Assembly: GCF_014279595.1 (NCBI RefSeq)
Contig: NZ_CP047943.1
Coordinates: 434,001 to 498,000 of the forward strand
Source: Synechococcus sp. RS9909
GTDB lineage: Bacteria; Cyanobacteriota; Cyanobacteriia; PCC-6307; Cyanobiaceae
Direction of reading: 5' to 3'
Length of the DNA: 64,000 nucleotides
Positions 1 through 9,684 of this stretch are shown here, one piece after another. A program made the position numbers and the translations under genes. How positions within the stretch are numbered: position 1 is the first letter of the stretch; each line of letters starts with the position of its first letter. Below the pieces are notes generated by a model, which saw only the letters and a program-made list of their open reading frames with translations, had not been told where the DNA came from and searched no databases.

Positions 1-93
1 CGGCAGGAAGGGGTCGCTGAATAGGGCCTCTGGAGCGGGCAGCTCCCGGGGCAGCTGGAAGAACCGGCTGAGGGGATTGACGTGCTGGCGCAT
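1..93 (-). CDS. trmB: tRNA (guanine-N7)-methyltransferase, N-terminal fragment (runs off window)
   Basis: Only the first 31 codons are inside the window; the gene continues leftward. The peptide opens MRQHVNPLSRFFQLP, which matches the usual start of cyanobacterial TrmB, the SAM-dependent enzyme that makes m7G46 in tRNA variable loops. The ATG shares one base with the stop codon of the upstream FIST gene (TGATG), so the two are probably co-transcribed and translationally coupled. The catalytic domain is not visible, so the call rests on the N-terminal signature alone. Confidence 0.75.
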   Translation of the reverse strand, partial: MRQHVNPLSRFFQLPRELPAPEALFSDPFLP

Positions 94-1355
94 CAGCTCG
101 ATAGGGGCGCCTGGCGCAGCAACCCCCAGCAGGCGGTGTAGCCATGGAGATGGGTGCTGCCGCCCAGGGGGCCGATTTCGCCATTGCAGAAGGCGCCGCT
201 GATGGGCAGATCGGTCATCACGCTCCGGGCGATCGACACATCGCCGTCGGCGACGCCGAAGAGGCCGCTGCCGCGACCGAGGCAGGCGAACAGCAGCCCC
301 AGCAGGGGTGGGCGTTCCGCCCGTTCACGGGCGGCGCAGAGCAGCTGGCTCGCCTCCTGGCGTGAGGCATTCGCCTCGCGCAACTGAAACTGCACGTTTT
401 GTCCGGGGCGCACCCGTTCCGCCACCGCCACGGCGCCGTTGCGGGGGTCGACCCCGATCAGATTGCGCACCAGGAAGGCACTGCCGGGTTCGCTCGGTTG
501 ATTGCCGCCGATCAACAGATCCCGTCGTTCCACCCCAAGGAAGAGGGAATCCTTCGCCATCTCCCTTTCGTCCTCCGTGAGTTCCGCCAGCACCCGCTGC
601 AGGCAGGCGACCGGGCTGTCGCGACGGCTGCCTTCGCTCAGCTGCAGCAGCACGTTGCGATGGGATTGTTCGATTGCAAACACGGGGCCGATCGGGCGAC
701 ACCCCTGGGCCACCACCGGGTCCAGGGTCCAGTCGCCGCCGATGCCGAGGCCCACGGCACCGCTCACCACCTGATCTCCGCTCAACAGCGAGCCATGGGG
801 GGCGTTGTGGGGTGCGGCGATGCCGCCGATGCAGGCGGCTGCGGGGTAGGCGTAGTCGCGGCCACTGATCAGGTCGTTGATGCCGCTGCTGCCAGGATCC
901 ACCAGCAGCAGCATGGCGCGGGTGGTGTTGGGGGCGAGCCCGAACCAGCGGTGCCACTCTTCGCTGGACCCATCGAGATCGGGCAGGCTGTCGGTGGCGA
1001 CGGCGAAGGGCTGCAGTACCGCGCCGGGGAGGTTGAGCAGGGTGACGCTGAGGGCGGCGTTGCGTTCCACTTCGGAGGCTTTGCCGGAGCGGTCGGTGCC
1101 GATGACGCCTCCACCCACGGCCCCGAGCCAGTGGGTGCTCTGCAGCCGTTTGTGGAGCAGGGGCAGCAGCCGCGGCAGGTCACTGGCGAAATGGCTGGAC
1201 ACGAACACCAGAGCCAGATCGGCCGCGGCGGAGCCGAGCTCATCCGCCACCTGCCTCACCGCCTCGTCCAGGGAGGCTTCGCATGACAACGCCGTCCGGC
1301 AGGACGCCTGCGTAGCAGGCGATCGAAACCAGTTGAGCGGTGAAAACGGCGTCAT
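93..1355 (-). CDS. FIST domain-containing protein
   Basis: A 420-residue protein with the layout of FIST_N (about residues 35-225) followed by FIST_C (about 230-395). FIST proteins are presumed small-ligand sensors; in bacteria they often stand alone or are linked to signalling domains. There is no signal peptide or membrane segment, so it should be cytoplasmic. The ATG at 1355 collides with the start region of the divergent DUF3177 gene, so a later start is possible, although no strong internal candidate stands out before the conserved part. It is followed directly by trmB with a TGATG overlap. The ligand is unknown. Confidence 0.75.
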   Translation of the reverse strand: MTPFSPLNWFRSPATQASCRTALSCEASLDEAVRQVADELGSAAADLALVFVSSHFASDLPRLLPLLHKRLQSTHWLGAVGGGVIGTDRSGKASEVERNAALSVTLLNLPGAVLQPFAVATDSLPDLDGSSEEWHRWFGLAPNTTRAMLLLVDPGSSGINDLISGRDYAYPAAACIGGIAAPHNAPHGSLLSGDQVVSGAVGLGIGGDWTLDPVVAQGCRPIGPVFAIEQSHRNVLLQLSEGSRRDSPVACLQRVLAELTEDEREMAKDSLFLGVERRDLLIGGNQPSEPGSAFLVRNLIGVDPRNGAVAVAERVRPGQNVQFQLREANASRQEASQLLCAARERAERPPLLGLLFACLGRGSGLFGVADGDVSIARSVMTDLPISGAFCNGEIGPLGGSTHLHGYTACWGLLRQAPLSS

Positions 1356-1401
1356 GAACTGGACCTTACCAACGTCGCTGTCGCCAGCGCCGGCGTCGAT
1401 A

Positions 1402-2037
1402 ATGGCGCCTTCCCGAACCGTGCCGGTGCCCGATCTCCCTTACCGCAGCCTGGTCTGGCTCACCTATCGGCTGGGGGCCTGCTTCGCGTTTGGCTTGCCG
1501 CTGGTGCTGCTGATCTGGGCGGCGCTGCGGCGGGAGCCAGCGATGGTGCGACTGCTCACGATCTACTGGAAGGTCGCCAGCCTGTTGGCGATCAGCCTGC
1601 TTCTGCTCACCGATCAGCGTCCGCTCGGTTACGTCACTCTGCTGCTGGCTCCCGTGTTGATGCTGGTGTCGATCTGGTTCTGGGTTGACCTGAACGAAGA
1701 GCTGGCCGACTCGCCGACCTGGCGACCTCTCCCGCTCACCGTGCGGATCTGGCGTTGGGCGTTCACGGGTTTCGCTGTGCTGGCCACGCTGATGGCCGCC
1801 ACAGGTCTGCCCTGTGTCCGTCAGCTGGAGGGTGCCGATTGCAAGGTCTGGTTGGAGGCTCCCCAGGGGTTGCATCGGGTGGTGGAGCGCCTGTTCGATT
1901 TCGTGTTCGGCGGCCAGTGGACCGCGGCGGTCGCTGCGTTTGTGGGCTATGTGGTGTTGGTGGCCTACGTGGTGGGCCTGATCCAGTGGTTGCTGGTGCG
2001 TTTGCCGCGGCAGGGACGGGTGGCCGGTGAGTTCTGA
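1402..2037 (+). CDS. DUF3177 family membrane protein
   Basis: A protein of about 211 residues with some five hydrophobic segments and the pattern of the cyanobacterial DUF3177 family, function unknown. Two starts are possible. ATG 1354 overlaps the first codon of the divergent FIST gene. ATG 1402 leaves a 46-bp divergent spacer and starts just before the conserved PYRSLVWLTYRLG stretch, so I prefer 1402. The last 11 bp overlap the next gene on the same strand, which points to co-translation. Confidence 0.7.
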   Translation: MAPSRTVPVPDLPYRSLVWLTYRLGACFAFGLPLVLLIWAALRREPAMVRLLTIYWKVASLLAISLLLLTDQRPLGYVTLLLAPVLMLVSIWFWVDLNEELADSPTWRPLPLTVRIWRWAFTGFAVLATLMAATGLPCVRQLEGADCKVWLEAPQGLHRVVERLFDFVFGGQWTAAVAAFVGYVVLVAYVVGLIQWLLVRLPRQGRVAGEF

Positions 2038-2335
2038 TCTGCTGCAAGCGCTGGAGGCGATCAGTCGCGAGCGCGCCGATCGGGTGGTGCGTCTGAGCGG
2101 CAGGGTGATCACGGCCACGGGCGAGATCGAGCCACTGGAAGTGCTGATCTATCGCGGCTTTTCCAGTTGCACCACCCATCCCACGGCCTTTGACCCCGAC
2201 ACCTGTGTGTTGCCTGAGGGTGGCGTGCTCGATGCGGCCGAGTTGTTGGTTGGCCCCCTTCTGCCCCAGCAGGAGCAGCGGTTACAGGGGCCGATTCCGG
2301 CCCAGGCGTTGCTGGATCCAGCCCGGTGGTGTTGA
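2027..2335 (+). CDS. Conserved hypothetical protein, 102 aa
   Basis: The GTG start at 2027 lies inside the end of the DUF3177 gene (11-bp overlap), so the two are likely translationally coupled. The product is a small soluble protein with a beta-rich middle (VVRLSGRVITATGEIEPLEVLIYRG, broken here at residue 20 in the family core) and two cysteines around the centre. It resembles small proteins found in picocyanobacterial genomes, but I cannot assign a function. It ends 12 bp from the stop codon of convergent ileS. Confidence 0.6.
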   Translation: MSSDLLQALEAISRERADRVVRLSGRVITATGEIEPLEVLIYRGFSSCTTHPTAFDPDTCVLPEGGVLDAAELLVGPLLPQQEQRLQGPIPAQALLDPARWC

Positions 2336-2347
2336 GGGCAGGCTGTT

Positions 2348-5257
2348 TCAGCGCCGTTTGAGCACGGCCACGCAGCGGCCGCAGAGGCTGGGGTGATCGG
2401 CATGCTGGCCGATGTCGCTTTCGTAATGCCAACAGCGTTCGCATTTTTCGCCGCGGGCGCGCGCCACCTCGATCACGGCGAGGGGATTGCTGTCGTCGCT
2501 CGCCAGCAGTTCCGCCCAGGGTTCGCCCCCGAGTTGCAGCTGGGACACAAGCAGCCAATCCCGCAACCCATCCACCTCCGGATCGCCGTGGTCGGCCAGC
2601 CAGGTCAGCGCTGACTGGAGCGACTCGGAGCGGGCCTCGACCCGCACCGCTGCCTCCAACGCGGCGCCCAGCTCCTGACGGCCGCGGCACTCTTCCAGCA
2701 CCCGGTTCACCGCGCCGCGCAGGTCGCGCAGCTGTTGCATCGGCGCATTCAGGCTCTCGTCCCGCCAGCTGTCAGGCACCACCGGCCAGCCGCGTCGGAA
2801 CACCGAGTCTTCGGCCACGGCGTAGGGCAGGTTCTGCCAGATGTCTTCGGCCATGTGGCAGAGCACGGGCGCGATCGCTCCGGCAAGGCGTTCGATGATC
2901 AACGCCATCACCGTCTGGCAGCTGCGCCGCCGCCGGTCGTTCGGTGCACTCACATAAAGCCTGTCCTTGGCGATGTCGAGGTAGAAGTTGGAGAGATCGG
3001 CAACGCAGTAGTTCTGCAGCAGCTGGAAGAAGCGGAAGAACTCGTAGCGTTCGAAGGCTTCGCTGATCTCATCGAGCACCACGGCCGTGCGCTGCAGCAT
3101 CCAGCGATCGAGCAATGGCAGCGCTTCCATCGGCACGCCATCGCGGCCAGGATCGAAATCGTGGAGATTACCGAGCAGGTAGCGCGCGGTGTTGCGCACC
3201 TTCCGGTACACATCGGCCAGTTGGCGCAGGATGCCGGCGCCGATCGGCACATCGGCGGAGTAGTCGACGGAACTCACCCACAGGCGCAGCACATCGGCGC
3301 CGTAGGGAGGTTCCTGTTTCTGGTTTTTGCCACCCTCGATGATCACCATCGGATCCACCACATTGCCGAGGGATTTGCTCATCTTGCGGCCCTTCTCATC
3401 CAGGGCGAAGCCATGGGTGAGCACGGTGCGGTAGGGGGCATGGCCATTCACCGCCACCGAGGTGAGCAGGGAGCTCTGGAACCAGCCGCGGTGCTGATCC
3501 GATCCCTCCAGGTAGAGGTCAGCCGGGTAGCTGAGGCCATCGCGCTGGCTGGCGACGGCGGCCCAGCTGGAGCCAGAGTCGAACCACACATCCATCGTGT
3601 CGGTGCCCTTGCGCCACTGCACCGCTTCGCCCTGATGGCTGGGGGGGAGCAGCACGCTCTCGTCGTTCTCCCACCAGACGTCGGCACCGTGTTCGGCGAT
3701 CAGCGCCTGGATGTGGGCAATCGAGTCGGCGTTCAGCAGCACTTCGCCGCTGCTGCGGTGATAAAACACGGGGATCGGCACCCCCCAGGTGCGCTGGCGC
3801 GAGATGCACCAGTCACCCCGTTCCGCCACCATCGCTTCGATCCGGTTCCGGCCGGAGGCCGGCAGCCACTCCACCGCGTCGATGGCGGCGAGGGCTTCGC
3901 TGCGGAAGCCCTCCACAGAGGCGAACCATTGCTCCGTGGCCCGGAAGATCGTGGGTTTCTTCGTGCGCCAGTCGTAGGGATAGCGGTGGCTGTAGCTCTC
4001 CTGCAGGAGCAGTGCTCCGGCGGTCTCCAGGGCGTCGATGATCGCCGGGTTGGCGTCTTTGAGCACGTTCAGACCGGCAAAGGGGCCGGCTTCTTCCGTG
4101 AGGGTGCCGGCTTCATCCACCGGGCAGAGCACCGGCAGGCCGTGTTTGCGGCCGGTGTTGAAGTCATCCACGCCATGGCCAGGTGCGGTGTGCACCAGGC
4201 CCGTGCCTGATTCGGTGGTGATGTACTCGCCACCGACCAAAACCGGGCTTTCCCGTTCCAGAAGGGGATGGCGGTAGACGAGCCCCGCCAGGAGCGCTCC
4301 CTTCACGACGGCCTTCGCCGCCAGCGGTCGCCCGAGTTTGCCGGCGAGGGTGTCGCGCAGGTCGGCTGCCACGATCAGTAAGCTTCCCCTGCCGTCGTCG
4401 GCCAGGCAGTAGTCGAGGCGGTCATTGACCGACACGGCCAGGTTGGCGGGCAGGGTCCAGGGCGTGGTGGTCCAGATCGCCACCTGCAGGGCGTCCTGTA
4501 GGGCGTCGCCGTCCGCTGGTAGCTCAACGCCCTGCTGTTGCAATGCCGTCCGGAGCGCTGGCGGGGCTTCGAGGGTTGGGAAGGCCACATAAACGCTCGG
4601 GCTTGTGTGGCCGTCGGGATACTCCAGCTCCGCTTCCGCCAGGGCCGTGCGGGAGCTGGGGCTCCAGTGCACGGGCTTGAGGCCTCGATAGATGTGCCCC
4701 TTGAGGGCCATCGTGCCGAACACCTCGATCTGGGCCGCTTCGTAGTCCTTCTGGAGGGTGAGGTAGGGGTGCTCCCAGTCGGCCCAGATGCCCCAGCGTT
4801 TGAAGCCGGCCATCTGGCCTTCCACCTGTTTGCGGGCGTAGGCGGCGGCTTTCTTGCGCAGCTTGAGGGGGGTCAGGGCCTGGCGTTGCTCCTGGTCCAT
4901 CGCCTGAAGCACCTTGAGTTCGATCGGCAGGCCGTGGCAGTCCCAGCCGGGCACGAAGCGCACCCGGCGGCCCTGCATCAGCCGATGCTTGTTGATGATG
5001 TCCTTGAGCACCTTGTTGAGGGCGTGGCCCATGTGCAGGGCGCCGTTGGCGTAGGGCGGCCCGTCGTGCAGGGTGAACACGGGGCCGGGATTCTCCACGC
5101 CGAGCTTGAGATCCACGCCTCGCTCGCTCCAGAACGCCTGGAGCTCCGGTTCCCGTTGCCTGGCGTTGGCCCGCATGCCGAAGCCGGTCTGCAGGAGGTT
5201 GAGGCTGTCCTTGTACGACGGTCGTGCGTCAGCGTCAGGGCGCGTCTGTTCGGTCAC
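2348..5257 (-). CDS. ileS: Isoleucyl-tRNA synthetase
   Basis: A full-length 969-residue class I synthetase that charges tRNA-Ile. The HIGH motif appears as HMGH at residues 75-78 and KMSKS at 625-629. The CP1 editing domain includes TTTPWTLP near 263-270. The C-terminus has a zinc finger with cysteines 939, 942, 959 and 962 (CERC...CGRC). The start codon is GTG at 5257. It lies 22 bp downstream of a small membrane-protein gene on the same strand, likely one transcript, and it almost touches the stop of the convergent 102-residue gene. Confidence 0.98.
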   Translation of the reverse strand: MTEQTRPDADARPSYKDSLNLLQTGFGMRANARQREPELQAFWSERGVDLKLGVENPGPVFTLHDGPPYANGALHMGHALNKVLKDIINKHRLMQGRRVRFVPGWDCHGLPIELKVLQAMDQEQRQALTPLKLRKKAAAYARKQVEGQMAGFKRWGIWADWEHPYLTLQKDYEAAQIEVFGTMALKGHIYRGLKPVHWSPSSRTALAEAELEYPDGHTSPSVYVAFPTLEAPPALRTALQQQGVELPADGDALQDALQVAIWTTTPWTLPANLAVSVNDRLDYCLADDGRGSLLIVAADLRDTLAGKLGRPLAAKAVVKGALLAGLVYRHPLLERESPVLVGGEYITTESGTGLVHTAPGHGVDDFNTGRKHGLPVLCPVDEAGTLTEEAGPFAGLNVLKDANPAIIDALETAGALLLQESYSHRYPYDWRTKKPTIFRATEQWFASVEGFRSEALAAIDAVEWLPASGRNRIEAMVAERGDWCISRQRTWGVPIPVFYHRSSGEVLLNADSIAHIQALIAEHGADVWWENDESVLLPPSHQGEAVQWRKGTDTMDVWFDSGSSWAAVASQRDGLSYPADLYLEGSDQHRGWFQSSLLTSVAVNGHAPYRTVLTHGFALDEKGRKMSKSLGNVVDPMVIIEGGKNQKQEPPYGADVLRLWVSSVDYSADVPIGAGILRQLADVYRKVRNTARYLLGNLHDFDPGRDGVPMEALPLLDRWMLQRTAVVLDEISEAFERYEFFRFFQLLQNYCVADLSNFYLDIAKDRLYVSAPNDRRRRSCQTVMALIIERLAGAIAPVLCHMAEDIWQNLPYAVAEDSVFRRGWPVVPDSWRDESLNAPMQQLRDLRGAVNRVLEECRGRQELGAALEAAVRVEARSESLQSALTWLADHGDPEVDGLRDWLLVSQLQLGGEPWAELLASDDSNPLAVIEVARARGEKCERCWHYESDIGQHADHPSLCGRCVAVLKRR

Positions 5258-5279
5258 GGTGGCGCTGTGGCAGAGGGAA

Positions 5280-5828
5280 TTATCCGTCCTGGCCGGAGCT
5301 CTCTGCGGCGCCGGTGTCAGCGACGCCGGTGTCAGCGGGCTTGGTGGTTTCGGTGTTGGTGGCCTCGGGGTTGGTCGCCTGGGTCGACGGCTCAGGCCTC
5401 ACCCAGCGCTTGCCGCTGCGGTTGCTGCCCTCAGGGCGGTCGGGAGCGGCGCTTGGCGGTTTGAGGCTGGCCAGGGCGCTGCCGGTGTTGCCGGCCAGAC
5501 GACGGATCGCAGCCAGCAACTGCTGCAGGCTGGTGCTCCAGCGTTCACTGGAACGCAGCCGTTGACGTTCCTCCTCGCCAAGCTGGTTCCAGCGCCCCTG
5601 GCCAACCTCCACCCCCAGCCGGGTGATCAGCAACGTGGCGCAGACCACGGCCAGCATCGGGGCGCCGCGCAGGCGATCACTGCTGGTCACCAGCACCAGC
5701 CCGAGCAGGAGCACCAGGGCTCCCCAGGCGCTGTCGCGGGGGCGGCTCAGCTCGGTGGCGAGCAGGGGCAGCAGCAGCAGGGCCAGACCCGCCAGCAGAC
5801 AGAGATCCCCTGTGAGGGTGGCCAGCAT
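5280..5828 (-). CDS. Membrane protein of unknown function (possibly Ycf66-like)
   Basis: A 182-residue protein with two to three hydrophobic segments in residues 1-70, a basic and polar stretch containing GEEERQRL, and a proline-, threonine- and alanine-rich tail (about 125-182) that looks disordered. The N-terminal layout is reminiscent of the Ycf66 family of cyanobacterial and plastid membrane proteins, but I am not sure of that assignment. It sits 22 bp upstream of ileS on the same strand and 55 bp from the divergent tRNA-Leu gene. Confidence 0.6.
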   Translation of the reverse strand: MLATLTGDLCLLAGLALLLLPLLATELSRPRDSAWGALVLLLGLVLVTSSDRLRGAPMLAVVCATLLITRLGVEVGQGRWNQLGEEERQRLRSSERWSTSLQQLLAAIRRLAGNTGSALASLKPPSAAPDRPEGSNRSGKRWVRPEPSTQATNPEATNTETTKPADTGVADTGAAESSGQDG

Positions 5829-5883
5829 TCGAGCACTCCGCCGCTTGGGTCCATTCTGGGCCGATGCCTACAGTTCAACTCTT

Positions 5884-5965
5884 GCCCATCTGGCGGAATT
5901 GGTAGACGCGCTGGTTTTAGGTACCAGTGGCTTCGGTCGTGGGGGTTCAAGTCCCCCGGTGGGCA
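5884..5965 (+). tRNA. tRNA-Leu (anticodon UAG)
   Basis: An 82-nt class II tRNA. The acceptor arm GCCCATC pairs with GGTGGGC (one T-G pair) with discriminator A. The D-loop contains GGTAGACGCG, the anticodon stem is CTGGT/ACCAG around loop TTTAGGT, there is a short variable arm, and the T-arm is GGGGGTTCAAGTCCCCC. CCA is not encoded. Confidence 0.95.
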
Positions 5966-6022
5966 TCACTTGTCACCTAGGGTCATAACGCTTCTGGCAT
6001 GTTGAGAGGGTCGCGTCCACCG

Positions 6023-7027
6023 ATGACACAGGCTTCCGTTCAGGCCGTTGCACCACTGCGTTCCGTGCCGAGGGAATTTCTGGATCCTCCCGGGGTCTGG
6101 AATCCCACCGTGGCGCTCTTCCTCGGCGGTTATGGCCTGGCTGCCCTCACGGTGTGGGGATGGTTTGTGGGGGGCTGGCCTCTGCCCTTGCTGCTGATCA
6201 CCGGGTTTCTTGCCCTGCATCTTGAGGGCACGGTTGTGCACGACGCCTGCCACAAGGCGGCCCATCCGGTGCCCTGGATCAACCAGGCGATGGGCCATGG
6301 CTCCGCCCTGCTGCTGGGGTTCAGCTTTCCCGTGTTCACTCGGGTGCATCTCCAGCACCACTCCCATGTGAACGATCCCAAAAACGATCCGGACCACATC
6401 GTGAGCACCTTCGGTCCGCTCTGGTTGATCGCGCCGCGCTTCTTTTATCACGAGGTGTTTTTCTTTCAGCGCAAGCTCTGGAGGCGCTGGGAATTGATGC
6501 AATGGGGCCTGGAGCGTGCCGTGTTCTTCACGATCATTGCGGCGGCGGTGCGCTTTGGCTTCCTGCCTTTCATCTTCAATTGCTGGTTTGCGCCTGCCCT
6601 GATGGTGGGTGTCACATTGGGGTTGTTTTTTGATTACCTTCCCCACCGCCCCTTTCTGTCACGCAACCGCTGGTTGAACGCTCGTGTGTATCCGGGGCGC
6701 ACGATGAACTGGCTGATCATGGGCCAGAACTATCACCTGGTGCATCACCTCTGGCCGTCGATCCCCTGGTTTGAATACAAGCCGGCCTACGAAGCCACCA
6801 AGCCATTGCTGGATGCCAAAGGTTCTCCTCAGCGTCTGGGTCTGTTTGAGACCCGCCATGATCTGGTGAATTTCCTCTACGACATCTTTCTCGGGGTGCG
6901 CAGTCACAAGCCCCATGGCAGCAAGATGCGCCCTCTGGCCCGGGTGATGCCCAGCCGCCGCATGCGCCGTGGTTGGTTGAATCTGTTGCAACGCACGGCC
7001 GTGACGCCGTCCCGTCGGGGCTCCTGA
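6023..7027 (+). CDS. crtR: Beta-carotene hydroxylase (CrtR type)
   Basis: A 334-residue membrane di-iron hydroxylase of the fatty-acid-desaturase superfamily that adds the 3-hydroxyls to beta-carotene to make zeaxanthin. Counting from ATG 6023, the histidine boxes are HDACH (73-77), HLQHHSH (109-115) and HLVHH (238-242), with further histidines such as YLPHRP. An upstream in-frame ATG at 5999 exists, but 6023 gives the family-typical N-terminus. It lies 57 bp downstream of tRNA-Leu. Its stop is one base from the convergent gatC stop. Confidence 0.9.
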   Translation: MTQASVQAVAPLRSVPREFLDPPGVWNPTVALFLGGYGLAALTVWGWFVGGWPLPLLLITGFLALHLEGTVVHDACHKAAHPVPWINQAMGHGSALLLGFSFPVFTRVHLQHHSHVNDPKNDPDHIVSTFGPLWLIAPRFFYHEVFFFQRKLWRRWELMQWGLERAVFFTIIAAAVRFGFLPFIFNCWFAPALMVGVTLGLFFDYLPHRPFLSRNRWLNARVYPGRTMNWLIMGQNYHLVHHLWPSIPWFEYKPAYEATKPLLDAKGSPQRLGLFETRHDLVNFLYDIFLGVRSHKPHGSKMRPLARVMPSRRMRRGWLNLLQRTAVTPSRRGS

Positions 7028-7028
7028 A

Positions 7029-7322
7029 TCAATCCGCCAGGATCTTCGGCACCCGGAAGAAATCACCCTCCCGCTGCGGCGCCTGATCCAGCAGTTCTTC
7101 ACGCACCTGAGTGGCCACGACGCGATCGTCGCGGGTGGCATTGATCACCTCCACGGCGCGGGTGGTGGGAGGAACGCCATCGGTGTCCACGGCCTGGAGC
7201 TGGTCGACGTAGTCGAGGATGCGCTCCAGCTGGCCGGTGTAGGTGGAGATTGTGTCTTCAGGCAGTTCGAGACGAGCCAGCTGCGCCACCTTGCGCACGT
7301 CGTCAGCCGTGATCTTGCTCAT
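7029..7322 (-). CDS. gatC: Aspartyl/glutamyl-tRNA amidotransferase subunit C
   Basis: A 97-residue protein with the GatC pattern [15 protein letters not shown] at the N-terminus and [11 protein letters not shown] in the middle. GatC is the small belt subunit of GatCAB, which converts Glu-tRNA(Gln) to Gln-tRNA(Gln) in organisms without GlnRS. Its ATG overlaps the stop of the preceding creatininase-family gene (ATGA), so translation is probably coupled. Confidence 0.93.
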   Translation of the reverse strand: MSKITADDVRKVAQLARLELPEDTISTYTGQLERILDYVDQLQAVDTDGVPPTTRAVEVINATRDDRVVATQVREELLDQAPQREGDFFRVPKILAD

Positions 7323-8107
7323 GCGGCGTTGAGGAAAGTTTCCAGATCTTCGCGCAGGGCGGTCGCGGCCGTGTCGAGCAGTTCAGCGCCATGGTCTGGC
7401 GTGGCCAGGGAGGGATCGGATCCCATGCGGCCGTCGGGGTAACGCGCACGGAAATCAGCCGGACCATGGATGGGCCCGCAGGCAGCCGGCTCCGGCAGGG
7501 GGCGCTGCTTGCGCTGCAGGCAGCTGTGCAGATGCAGGGTGAGGGCGATCTCGCTGGGGGTGGCGTGCTGGCCTTCCCGTTCGCCGTAGAGCTCTCGGGC
7601 TCGACGCATCACAGGCCCAGCCATGAACCAGTTGGCCAGTTTGCAACGCAAGCGCGGCGCCACCGCGAGGCCGCGGCTCGCAGCTGTGCCGTAGGCCTGG
7701 GCGAAGGCGGCTTTGGCGGTGGCGATGTTGCCGCCATGGCCATTCACCACGAAGATGCGCTCGAAGCCATGGCCGGCCAGCGACAGCACCAGGTCGTGCA
7801 ACACGCTGAGGAGAGTGCTCGGCTGCAGGCTCATGGTGCCGGCGAAGCCCAGGTGGTGCTCGGCCATGCCGAAGGCCTGGGTCGGCGTCACCAGCACACC
7901 GCTGCGGCGGCCCAGCTCCAGAGCCACCGCTTCGGCGGTGAGGGCGTCGGTGCCGATCGCTCCTGTGGGGCCGTGCTGTTCGGTGGATCCCAAGGGAAGG
8001 ATGACGCCGCGGCAGCGTTCCAGGTAGGCCTCCACGTCGGGCCAGGTCTGGAGATCAAGTCGGATGGCGTCAGTGCTGGTGACGGGACCGGGCAGGGGTG
8101 ATGTCAT
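7319..8107 (-). CDS. Creatininase family protein
   Basis: A 262-residue metal-dependent hydrolase of the creatininase superfamily. The motif [14 protein letters not shown] gives Glu, His and Asp metal ligands, and VNGHGGN is the second signature. A further ATG at 8176 is in frame, but using it would overrun the 47-residue gene upstream, so 8107 is preferred. Family members act on cyclic amides (creatinine, formamides in flavin or F420 metabolism, mycofactocin); the substrate here is unknown. It overlaps gatC by 4 bp. Confidence 0.8.
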   Translation of the reverse strand: MTSPLPGPVTSTDAIRLDLQTWPDVEAYLERCRGVILPLGSTEQHGPTGAIGTDALTAEAVALELGRRSGVLVTPTQAFGMAEHHLGFAGTMSLQPSTLLSVLHDLVLSLAGHGFERIFVVNGHGGNIATAKAAFAQAYGTAASRGLAVAPRLRCKLANWFMAGPVMRRARELYGEREGQHATPSEIALTLHLHSCLQRKQRPLPEPAACGPIHGPADFRARYPDGRMGSDPSLATPDHGAELLDTAATALREDLETFLNAA

Positions 8108-8126
8108 CAAGCCAGTCTGAACGCCA

Positions 8127-8270
8127 TCAGTGGGCGGTGCCGTTGCCGTCGTATTGATCGGTGTTGTAGTAGCCACCGCGGGTGCCGAAATACAGCGTCG
8201 TCAGCACGAACAGACCGCTGCCGAACAGCAGCACGGTGCCGAGGTTGAACGAATGCAGGGCGGCGTCCAT
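8127..8270 (-). CDS. Small single-span membrane protein, 47 aa
   Basis: A 47-residue ORF beginning MDAALHSFNLGTVLLFGSG, with one hydrophobic helix (about residues 10-28) and a polar tail (GTRGGYYNTDQYDGNGTAH). It starts 5 bp after the stop of the YhhQ-type gene and ends 19 bp before the preferred creatininase start, so it looks like an operon member. The short N-terminus, single helix and aromatic/Asp-rich tail recall small accessory subunits of thylakoid complexes such as NDH-1 or the photosystems. I cannot name it, and that comparison is inference. Confidence 0.65.
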   Translation of the reverse strand: MDAALHSFNLGTVLLFGSGLFVLTTLYFGTRGGYYNTDQYDGNGTAH

Positions 8271-8275
8271 GACAG

Positions 8276-9040
8276 TCAGAGGGTCTCGCTACAGCCTGGC
8301 AGCGTTTCGGTCGCTGTCATCCCTGCAGCGGGCACATCCAGCCACTGCCGCAGCCAGCCCGTGAGCCAGATGAACGGCAGGGTGTCAGCGAGGGCTGCCA
8401 GTGCCTTGAACAGGTAGCCACTGGCGATGTAGGCCCCCAGTTGGGGCAGCACGGGGTCGTCGCTGCGCAGGGGCAGCACGTGGGCGCCGTAATGGCTGAT
8501 CAGCACCACGGCGGTGGTGTCCACGAGCTGGCTCACCAGGGTGGAGCCGTTGTTGCGCAACCACAGCGCCTTGCCGTTCGTGCGCTGTTTCCAGAAGTGA
8601 AAGAGACGCACATCCACGAACTGGGCGGTGACATAGGCCGCCATCGAGGCTCCCACCGAGCCGAAGGCCAGGCGTTGAATCGCGAAGAACGTGCTCTCTG
8701 GCGCTCCTTCCAGTCCCGGCAGGATGCCGCCAAGCCAGAGGATCAGCACCACCCAGCCATTGAGGAGCAGGCCCACCCACACCACCTGGGCTGCCCGTTG
8801 TTCTCCCCACAGTTCGCTGATCAGATCGGTGCAGAGAAACGTCACCGGGTAGGGCAGGGCGCCGACGGCAACGACGATCGGCCAGGAGCCGATGTGGCCC
8901 AGGTCCAGGAAGCGGGTGAGGCCGAGAATGTTGAGCATGCCCAGCGTGCCTAGAAACAGGCCCGACAGCACTAGGAAAACGAGTGTGCGGCGTGCCTGGT
9001 GATCGGGAGTCATCCGGTTGGCGCCAGCAGGCTTGCCCAT
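8276..9040 (-). CDS. Queuosine precursor transporter family protein (YhhQ/VUT, DUF165)
   Basis: A 254-residue inner-membrane protein with about six membrane helices. The signature YPVTFLCTDLISELWGE (a conserved Asp/Glu in the membrane) and the FVDVRLFHFWK segment are typical of YhhQ proteins, which import queuosine precursors (preQ0/preQ1). A later ATG at 9013 would start at MTPDHQARRT and would remove the tight head-to-head overlap with the divergent glycosylase gene. It leads the operon with the 47-residue protein, the creatininase homologue and gatC. Confidence 0.82.
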   Translation of the reverse strand: MGKPAGANRMTPDHQARRTLVFLVLSGLFLGTLGMLNILGLTRFLDLGHIGSWPIVVAVGALPYPVTFLCTDLISELWGEQRAAQVVWVGLLLNGWVVLILWLGGILPGLEGAPESTFFAIQRLAFGSVGASMAAYVTAQFVDVRLFHFWKQRTNGKALWLRNNGSTLVSQLVDTTAVVLISHYGAHVLPLRSDDPVLPQLGAYIASGYLFKALAALADTLPFIWLTGWLRQWLDVPAAGMTATETLPGCSETL

Positions 9041-9042
9041 GA

Positions 9043-9684
9043 TTGAGGGACGCTCGGCTTCTGTCTATCGCTCCCTCAGCTCTTCCCCAGGCCTTCTTCG
9101 CGCGCCCCGCCCAGCGGGTCGCCCCCGACCTGATCGGCTGCCTGCTGGTGAAACGCCAAGCGGATGGCGAGTTGCTGTGGGGCGTGATTGTGGAAACGGA
9201 GGCGTATTCCCAGGAGGAGCCTGCCTGCCATGGCTACCGCCGCCGCAGCCCCAGCAACGAAACCCTGTTTGGTGAGCCTGGGCGGTTTTACGTGTATGTG
9301 AGCTATGGCATTCACCACTGCGTGAATGTGGTGACCGATCGGGCCGACTGGGCCAATGGCGTGCTGCTGCGGGCGGTGGCATTGCCGGGCGAGCCTGAGC
9401 GGGTGGCGGCGGGGCCTGGGCTGCTGGCCCGGCGCTTCGGCATCGACCGAGCTCATGACAGCTGGTCCGTCTGTGGTGAGAATGACCTGTGGCTGGCTCC
9501 CCGGCCTTCCGTTCTCGGTCATCCTGAGCTTGTGAGCACCACACGGATCGGCATTGCTCAGGGCCAGGATTGGCCCTGGCGTTGGTATCTCAAGGCCAGT
9601 CGGAGCGTCAGCCGGCGGGCGAGCGGCGATCGGATGCCAACAAAGGCACAGGCCTGGAGCCCTGAGGGGATCAGCGCGGTATGA
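9043..9684 (+). CDS. 3-methyladenine DNA glycosylase (AAG/MPG family)
   Basis: A protein of about 213 residues of the mammalian-type alkyladenine glycosylase family, a base-excision repair enzyme that removes alkylated purines. Visible signatures are [26 protein letters not shown] (catalytic Glu in the ETEAY context), [15 protein letters not shown] and [11 protein letters not shown]. No ATG is available before the conserved part; TTG at 9043 is the furthest plausible start. It overlaps pyrB by 4 bp (ATGA), so the pair is probably translated together. Confidence 0.88.
   Translation: MRDARLLSIAPSALPQAFFARPAQRVAPDLIGCLLVKRQADGELLWGVIVETEAYSQEEPACHGYRRRSPSNETLFGEPGRFYVYVSYGIHHCVNVVTDRADWANGVLLRAVALPGEPERVAAGPGLLARRFGIDRAHDSWSVCGENDLWLAPRPSVLGHPELVSTTRIGIAQGQDWPWRWYLKASRSVSRRASGDRMPTKAQAWSPEGISAV

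Noticed and set aside
2735-4210. 491-residue plus-strand frame across ileS
   Set aside because: Shadow of ileS with no recognisable domain.
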